IMG/VR virus record: IMGVR_UViG_3300010371_000018
Coordinates: 1 to 42,699 of that record
Reading direction: 5' to 3' (one strand)
DNA: 42,699 nt
Source: a virus
The notes beneath the pieces were generated by a model. The model made no database searches. It was not told where the DNA came from and was given only the letters and a program-made list of their open reading frames with translations. This document shows positions 37,744 to 42,699 of the stretch, piece after piece. Within the stretch, counting starts at the first letter, position 1. The number at the start of each line of letters is the position of its first letter. Made by a program: the position numbers and the translations under genes.

Positions 37744-38241
37744 TTAACCGTAAATAAGGTTGGCATCATGCTTTTTATGACACTTACCACATAATCGAAG
37801 CCAATCTTTTACATCCCATAGATATTGACCCGATTTATTAGCCCAAACTATATGATGCCCAAATAAATTCCCTTTACCACAGTGCTCACAAGTACTAGGT
37901 GCACCAAGCTCCTGTGCAATCCATCTATGTATTGCAACGTATTGTGCCTGGTTCATTCCGATACTTTCGAGAAAACTTCCTTTCCAGTTAGGATTATTTT
38001 TTAACATACGTTTTCTAGTAAAATCTCTAGCCGCTTTTTTCTGAACTTCGCCCCCATTCCAAAATTTGTTTTTACGTACCTCTTTAATGTTCCTAGGTTC
38101 TAGCCCATATCGTTCTATATATCGGCTTACGGTTGTCCTACCTATACCAAAAAAGCGGGCTATCTCTAGCCCGCTTTTCTTTTGGTTCACATACAGATCT
38201 ATGAATACTATCTTGCTTATTGCTACTTCTGGTTTTCCCAT
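37744..38241 (-). CDS. HNH endonuclease with N-terminal HTH
   Basis: In the 165-residue product, residues about 20-50 form a helix-turn-helix (GLEIARFFGIGRTTVSRYIE). The C-terminal HNH shows CEHCGKGNLFGHHIVWANKS and LRLCGKCHKKHD, with two Cys pairs for zinc and the HH catalytic site. A free-standing homing nuclease between capsid and decoration genes. A perfect terminator-like hairpin lies within its HTH codons. Confidence 0.85.
   Translation of the reverse strand: MGKPEVAISKIVFIDLYVNQKKSGLEIARFFGIGRTTVSRYIERYGLEPRNIKEVRKNKFWNGGEVQKKAARDFTRKRMLKNNPNWKGSFLESIGMNQAQYVAIHRWIAQELGAPSTCEHCGKGNLFGHHIVWANKSGQYLWDVKDWLRLCGKCHKKHDANLIYG
38149..38178 (-). terminator. Terminator-like hairpin inside the HNH coding region
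   Basis: AAAAGCGGGCTA/TAGCCCGCTTTT (38167-38178 with 38151-38162) is a 12-bp perfect stem with a 4-base loop, followed by TT to give six T. It lies about 100 bases after the capsid stop codon, where a capsid terminator would be expected, yet is read as codons for KKSGLEIARFFG. Confidence 0.75.
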
Positions 38242-38277
38242 AAATTGAATATACTACAGAAGTAATCAAATGGCAAG

Positions 38278-39366
38278 CTAATTGGTGGTCACACCTGTCA
38301 ACTTCCCGTTACGGCGTGGCTGACGATGGATAAGATTACCCATGAGCATCAATAGACCAACTTCACCATATTGATTAACCGGTGACATTAGTTCACGGAA
38401 CTGGAAGGCAGAAGGCATTGGAACATCCTTGTAGAAACCTTCAGTTACTTCTACAGTACTACCAATTTGGTTTAGGCTGCTATCAATTAGCCGTTTGAAC
38501 TCAAGGTAGTTTCCATTGATCCAGAAATAGGTACCAGTTGTACAGTTGTCATCGGCATATATATTACGAGCACGATAAACAAGTGAGTTGAATCCACCAA
38601 AAGCAGTTAGGTTTTGTCCCTTACTACTTGGAACACCTCCACCAAAACCGCCATCGGTACGACTATATCCATCAAGACCAGTAACCTCATATCGAGCAGA
38701 AACCATTGGCTGCATCAAACCTTCAATAAACGTCCAAATAGCTTTGGTGGTTAAACCATCAGTTGGACTTTCAGAAGTAGAGCCAGCCGCACTAGCGTTA
38801 TCATACTCTGAACTCAGGTAATCAAGGGTAATAATACCACTGGCTACCGCAGTTACATCACCGTTGATGTATGCGTTACCAGATCGAGTAATACCTGCAT
38901 AACTAGAACTGTTTGTGCCAGCATCAACAATCAGACCAAGACCATCAAAGTCTTTACCAGAACCAACACCGTAGAACATCACACCAATGTTCTGACTAGC
39001 AGACACCTTGGCTTCGTCCATACGAGTAGCCAATAGCCGAAGTACCTGTTTTTCGTTGTTGGCATTGACTGCCCGCTCAATACCAGGAATGACCACAGAT
39101 TGCTCGTAAGCAGCAACGTACCAGGTCATAAGCCGAGTGTTGTTGGTAGCAGCAGTTGGGAACACATCCATGTTGGAGAACGAACCACCAGTAGTGCTGT
39201 TGGCAATAGTAATTGGCTGGTTTTCAGTCACACCACGCCAAGTACCTGGTTTACTCAGTACTTTGGCCATTAATATATTCGAGTTGTTGATCTGGTCAAC
39301 AACACTTGGCAGAATCTCTTGATAAGTGATGTCTACCACACGGTCAGTAAATGTAATACCAGCCAT
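38278..39366 (-). CDS. Major capsid protein (HK97-type fold)
   Basis: The 362-residue product follows the scaffold. It shows PGTWRGVTENQPITIANSTT, YEQSVVIPGIERAVNANNEK and RLLATRMDEAKVSASQNIGV helices of an HK97 spine region, and an A-domain with ends such as GFYKDVPMPSAFQFRELMSP. AAAAGGAC gives a good ribosome-binding site. It has its own promoter and hairpin leader, as expected for the most abundant virion protein. Subfamily not identified. Confidence 0.83.
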   Translation of the reverse strand: MAGITFTDRVVDITYQEILPSVVDQINNSNILMAKVLSKPGTWRGVTENQPITIANSTTGGSFSNMDVFPTAATNNTRLMTWYVAAYEQSVVIPGIERAVNANNEKQVLRLLATRMDEAKVSASQNIGVMFYGVGSGKDFDGLGLIVDAGTNSSSYAGITRSGNAYINGDVTAVASGIITLDYLSSEYDNASAAGSTSESPTDGLTTKAIWTFIEGLMQPMVSARYEVTGLDGYSRTDGGFGGGVPSSKGQNLTAFGGFNSLVYRARNIYADDNCTTGTYFWINGNYLEFKRLIDSSLNQIGSTVEVTEGFYKDVPMPSAFQFRELMSPVNQYGEVGLLMLMGNLIHRQPRRNGKLTGVTTN

Positions 39367-39390
39367 CTATAGTCCTTTTCGCTTAATTAA

Positions 39391-39423
39391 AATAAAAAGC
39401 ACATAACCGGGTGGGCTATGTGC
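39391..39423 (-). promoter_or_regulatory. 5' leader hairpin/terminator of the capsid gene
   Basis: Minus strand GCACATAGCC/GGTTATGTGC (39414-39423 with 39399-39408) is a 10-bp stem with one G-U and a 5-base loop, followed by TTTTTATTTT. Compared with the copy at 37664-37689, A-T at the fourth pair is replaced by C-G, a compensatory change. Confidence 0.88.
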
Positions 39424-39434
39424 CTAATAATGCA

Positions 39435-39463
39435 ATAATACCAAGTAACTACTATTACTGCAA
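39435..39463 (-). promoter_or_regulatory. Capsid promoter TTGCAG-17-TATTAT
   Basis: The minus-strand -35 is at 39458-39463 and the -10 at 39435-39440, with a 17-base spacer, right after the stop of the 51-residue gene. Confidence 0.78.
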
Positions 39464-39464
39464 A

Positions 39465-39620
39465 TTATTTGTCAGCTAAAATCTTTTTAACTACTTCCTG
39501 AGCATCTTTATAATGTACAGATTGAATACCATTTGCAAAATGTTCAGTTAGTTCTTGAGCTTCTTCACCAGTGATTATCTCTTTATATTCTAGAACTGCC
39601 AATAACGCATTCAAATTCAT
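39465..39620 (-). CDS. Hypothetical 51-residue protein
   Basis: MNLNALLAVLEYKEIITGEE, then a helix ending KDAQEVVKKILADK. It is coupled to the 69-residue gene by a 4-base overlap. It lies between scaffold and capsid; function unknown. Confidence 0.65.
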   Translation of the reverse strand: MNLNALLAVLEYKEIITGEEAQELTEHFANGIQSVHYKDAQEVVKKILADK

Positions 39621-39826
39621 TGTTTCTCAAAATCCTTCTGAGCTTTTCTTAAAACTATATTAAGTTCTAAAAGCCCATCATTAAATTTATCTCGTAATGA
39701 ATCTATAAGGTCATCAATAACGAGATCTTTTATGGAAACAGTTTCCAAGTTTATATCGTTAAAATACTTTTGTAATTCACCTTCATGATCCTTAAACTTA
39801 TGATGGAATATAATCACGTTATTCAT
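39617..39826 (-). CDS. Hypothetical 69-residue helical protein
   Basis: It begins MNNVIIFHHKFKDHEGELQK and is mostly helical and charged. Its start is adjacent to the scaffold stop. Probably an assembly accessory by position; not recognised. Confidence 0.65.
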   Translation of the reverse strand: MNNVIIFHHKFKDHEGELQKYFNDINLETVSIKDLVIDDLIDSLRDKFNDGLLELNIVLRKAQKDFEKQ

Positions 39827-40803
39827 TAGAAATCTCCCAGTTCGATACGATTTAAAATATCTCGTGTAGTGGTACCAGGACGTACCGTTGGTTTAATTAC
39901 TTTGTTAGCTGAATATCCAGCACCAGAACCTATTTTGCTAGCAATCTGCTTTCGTTCTTCATCTTCCTGCTTTTGGGCGCTTTCTTTTTTGTGAGCATCT
40001 CCTAAACGCTGCTGAATATCAAAAGCTTCCTTAAAGCCGATATGCTTATATGGCCTACCTTGTTGATATTCTGCCATATACTGATCATTAGTTTTCGTCA
40101 TAATTTCCAGCACCTCAGCCATTTGCTTAGCAGCCGGGTCATCATCAAAACCCTTTTGTCCCGGCTGAATCTTAAACTTTGGAAAATCACCATCACGCTG
40201 TAGCTCCGCTACGTCTTGTCTAATACCTTCATTTTCTCGGCGTTCAAAGTCAGCTGTCTGTGCCTGAGATTGTTGGTTACGGAAATTGCCAAGTAGTTGC
40301 TGAGCTTTATTCTCCAATCGCGTAAAACCCTGCTGTGCGGCTAGTAGATCTGCCTGACTGCCAAATTGGAAATCCTTTGGAATTTGCGTAGGGTCGTATA
40401 CTCTTAATTCTACTTCTTTATCACCACGCATACCACGAATAAGCAATGGCTCACCAATGTTATCAACTACATACTTCTGTTCAGCCGGGGAAAGGACGAC
40501 ACCGGCTGCATCTGTAGGAGCTGTTTCTGGTGTCTTTGGTTCTTCAACTTCGAGCGCGTCATCTGCTGTGAACTCTCCCTCGTCAGTCTTTTCATCTTCC
40601 TTTTCTGGTTCTTGCTTAGATTCATCTTCTTTTATTCGATTACCATCTTTATCGTACTTTTGTTTGTCTTCATCGATCTTTTTGTCCTGCTTGTCATCCT
40701 CACCATTGTCAGGGTTAACGGGTGGAAGTGTCTGCCCTTCTTCAGCATCAGTAATACCTTTTTCATTGATAATTGCTTCTACTTTGTCCTCTAGTGCACT
40801 CAT
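39826..40803 (-). CDS. Capsid scaffold protein
   Basis: The 325-residue product has an acidic, disordered N-terminal third (GEDDKQDKKIDEDKQKYDKD ... KTDEGEFTADDALEVEE). A central part with coiled-coil helices follows (LLAAQQGFTRLENKAQQLLG, SQAQTADFERRENEG), then a short C-terminal basic helix. Position between portal and capsid and composition are typical of a P22-like scaffold. Confidence 0.78.
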   Translation of the reverse strand: MSALEDKVEAIINEKGITDAEEGQTLPPVNPDNGEDDKQDKKIDEDKQKYDKDGNRIKEDESKQEPEKEDEKTDEGEFTADDALEVEEPKTPETAPTDAAGVVLSPAEQKYVVDNIGEPLLIRGMRGDKEVELRVYDPTQIPKDFQFGSQADLLAAQQGFTRLENKAQQLLGNFRNQQSQAQTADFERRENEGIRQDVAELQRDGDFPKFKIQPGQKGFDDDPAAKQMAEVLEIMTKTNDQYMAEYQQGRPYKHIGFKEAFDIQQRLGDAHKKESAQKQEDEERKQIASKIGSGAGYSANKVIKPTVRPGTTTRDILNRIELGDF

Positions 40804-40822
40804 ATTAAACCTCTTTCTTTAC

Positions 40823-42699
40823 TTATTGTATCACAGATGGCATAGCTGGTTCAGATGGGGCAGGAGCCGCCTGGGGCGGAGGTGCCATAACGCTACTCGG
40901 GGTTGGTGGTTGCATTGGAGGCATTCCCATTGGAGGCTGACCTGGTAATGGCATACCTGGCTGTCCTGGTGAAACTGAAGGCATCATACCGGGAGCAGGC
41001 ATTCCAGGCATCTGCGGTGGCATTGGAAACGGCAATGGAGGTAACGGCATTTGTGGGTTAAGATTCTGTCCAGTCGGATCTTGCTGTCCTGCTTGGTCCA
41101 ACTGCTCGCGTGTCTCTAAGCTGTCTAGACATTTAACTACGTAGTCAATAAATGCTTTCTGCTTGGATAATGGTGCATTTATGAATTCATCATTAATCAT
41201 CAGCTTGCGTAAACTTAGGATGTACTCCTTAGTTGGGTTCTCTTTCTGCTCAACCTTCTTGCCGTCCATGATATCTTGGAATATGACATATGCTTCGGAA
41301 TCATCCACCACACCTAATGCATCACGGGCGAGTGCCATTGGGTCTTGCTGTTGCTTGGCCCAATTGTCGTAAAGCTGCTGCGGGTTGTCCAACTGTAGCA
41401 GGCGGTAAGCATCTAATAGGCTGACTGCTTTTTGCTTCAGGAGTGCCAAGATAATAGCTTCAACACGGGCACGGTCGGGGTTAGCAGGACGGCCAGCCTT
41501 CACGCGTATGCCCTCTTCAATGAGCCCACGCTTAAGTGTAATGTAGTCAAACTCACCATCACCACTATCATGGACAAAACTATGTTCTTCGGTGTACCAC
41601 ACAATGAACATTTGCACCAGATATTGGTAGATCTCTGTTAGCATACGGCTAATTGCCCGTACCATTTGATCTTGAATACCAGCAGACTGGTTCTTCTTTA
41701 CCATGACTTCGCCAAGAGTTGGATCGCCATCATCCGCTTGTGAACCAGTAAAATCAGTTGGCGCACCAAGTAGGTTACCAATCTGTATACGTGCATCCAT
41801 TTTAAGGTTGGCAACAAACTCAGGTAATTGTTGTGCTTCTATCTGGTGTACTAATTCCTCTACTGATTGTCCACTAGTCTTAATCACTAGTTTCTGGTTT
41901 GGGTCACCAGTTAAGTTCTGAGCATCATCTTTGGTTAGACCACTATCTGTTGATATAACAAGTAATCCATTAGCTTTGGCAGCTACTTCAAGTATCTGTC
42001 TACCAACTTGATTCAACACTTTCTGCTGCTCAATTGCTTGTTCTACTGGAGTTGTGTCATCTATTAAATGGTCGCCCAGATTAACTAAGTTACCAAAGAT
42101 AAACGGCTTCTTAGGGTACTTGAGCAAGTTCTGCTTTTCGTTGGCATACATCCAGTTCGGGTTACGATCTTTTTCTAGTACCAAGTCGTCAAAGTAAACT
42201 ACAAAGCCTTCTATTGGCTTATTATTCTTATAATGAGTAACCCAAACCTCACGTACAGCTAATTCCTGAGTCATTTGTTTCGCAGTTCGTCGCTGTATAC
42301 CAAGATGTTTCATGACTTCTTGCTTCTTATCGGGCCAAGTACTAATAATTTCTTCCACTGACATCTTGCGTACATGACAAACAAACCCTGGATTACCACC
42401 TAATGGTGTATTTTTATCAAGGATTATGTGTTCAGGATTAATTGATTCAAGAATAATGTCACCATTTGTACCGAAGTTTGGATTGTATCTAAACTTTCCA
42501 ACAGCTAGTCTTTTTAGTCTAATGTTACGTACGAATGACTCTATAAGACGTTCTAGATCTACCACATCCTCGCCATAAGCTTTAATAGCTTTCTCAAGGT
42601 CACCAGCGAATAGTTTGCTTCTATCCGTTTTACTAGCAGGAATAACAACAGGACCGGCTATTTGTGCGGTGACATAACTTATAACTGCCTGTTCGCCCA
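40823..42699 (-). CDS. Portal protein, main part
   Basis: Reading continues from residue 140 at the joined ends (42576) to the stop at 40823. It includes VRKMSVEEIISTWPDKKQEV, the helical core NQVGRQILEVAAKANGLLVI, and NLLGAPTDFTGSQADDGDPT, with the crown region QIGNLLGAPTDF. The C-terminal 90 residues are strongly Pro/Met/Gly-rich (PPLPFPMPPQMPGMPAPGMM), an unusual disordered tail. The full product has 723 residues; see 1-418. Bases 42577-42699 repeat 1-123. Confidence 0.88.
   Translation of the reverse strand, partial: GEQAVISYVTAQIAGPVVIPASKTDRSKLFAGDLEKAIKAYGEDVVDLERLIESFVRNIRLKRLAVGKFRYNPNFGTNGDIILESINPEHIILDKNTPLGGNPGFVCHVRKMSVEEIISTWPDKKQEVMKHLGIQRRTAKQMTQELAVREVWVTHYKNNKPIEGFVVYFDDLVLEKDRNPNWMYANEKQNLLKYPKKPFIFGNLVNLGDHLIDDTTPVEQAIEQQKVLNQVGRQILEVAAKANGLLVISTDSGLTKDDAQNLTGDPNQKLVIKTSGQSVEELVHQIEAQQLPEFVANLKMDARIQIGNLLGAPTDFTGSQADDGDPTLGEVMVKKNQSAGIQDQMVRAISRMLTEIYQYLVQMFIVWYTEEHSFVHDSGDGEFDYITLKRGLIEEGIRVKAGRPANPDRARVEAIILALLKQKAVSLLDAYRLLQLDNPQQLYDNWAKQQQDPMALARDALGVVDDSEAYVIFQDIMDGKKVEQKENPTKEYILSLRKLMINDEFINAPLSKQKAFIDYVVKCLDSLETREQLDQAGQQDPTGQNLNPQMPLPPLPFPMPPQMPGMPAPGMMPSVSPGQPGMPLPGQPPMGMPPMQPPTPSSVMAPPPQAAPAPSEPAMPSVIQ
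42577..42699. repeat. Terminal direct repeat, copy 2
   Basis: Exact copy of bases 1-123; the unique genome length is therefore 42,576 bp if circularised. Confidence 0.95.

Overview
The window is the complete genome of a tailed phage, assembled as a circle. Bases 1-123 recur exactly at 42577-42699, so the unique circle is about 42,576 bp. The portal gene runs across the artificial ends and is in frame only when the ends are joined. The short-tail gene set is P22-like in layout: small and large terminase, a roughly 720-residue portal, scaffold, HK97-type capsid, connector, nozzle, alanine/glutamine-rich internal proteins and two paralogous fibre proteins, with no tape measure, sheath or tube genes. 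No integrase, lysogeny repressor, DNA polymerase, helicase, primase or tRNA was recognised, so the phage is probably virulent or episomal and uses the host replisome. Shine-Dalgarno sites and sigma70-type promoters (TTGnnn-17-TAnnnT) mark a bacterial host. The standard code reads through cleanly. The host is unresolved; a CHAP lysin suggests an exposed peptidoglycan wall. The small-ORF style and fibre N-termini remind me of phages binned with Patescibacteria, which is an impression only.

Layout. (1) 5121 to 1, minus strand: a replication initiator with an iteron cluster inside its gene, a terminator, then an operon of small genes (one is an extreme Gly-X repeat gene), both terminase subunits, a Cys-rich small protein and the portal start. 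(2) 5369-16368, plus strand: about 35 mostly tiny, overlapping genes (ribbon-helix-helix, HTH, zinc-knuckle and membrane proteins), an HNH endonuclease, a coiled-coil protein, an SSB-like protein and, at 10.58-11.26 kb, a large non-coding region dense in long helices. One 55-residue gene (13920-14087) opposes this operon. (3) 18103-16283, minus: lysine-rich protein, CHAP endolysin, holin. (4) 18195-22587, plus: GroES-like and GroEL-like chaperonins, small genes, a cassette bounded by an exact 61-bp direct repeat, and an opposed promoter-terminator unit predicted to make a RNA of about 42 nt. (5) 42576 down to 22588, minus: virion genes.

How it fits together. Divergent promoters at 5.2-5.4, 6.2, 14.1-14.2 and 18.16-18.19 kb separate the transcription blocks. 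Several promoters lie only 6-8 nt from a start codon, which predicts leaderless mRNAs. Several minus-strand units, including those for capsid, decoration and internal proteins, start instead with promoter, then a GGCAAATAGCC-type hairpin and T-run, then a Shine-Dalgarno: a repeated 5' leader module with compensatory base changes. Chaperonins probably fold virion proteins, and the holin/endolysin pair ends the cycle.
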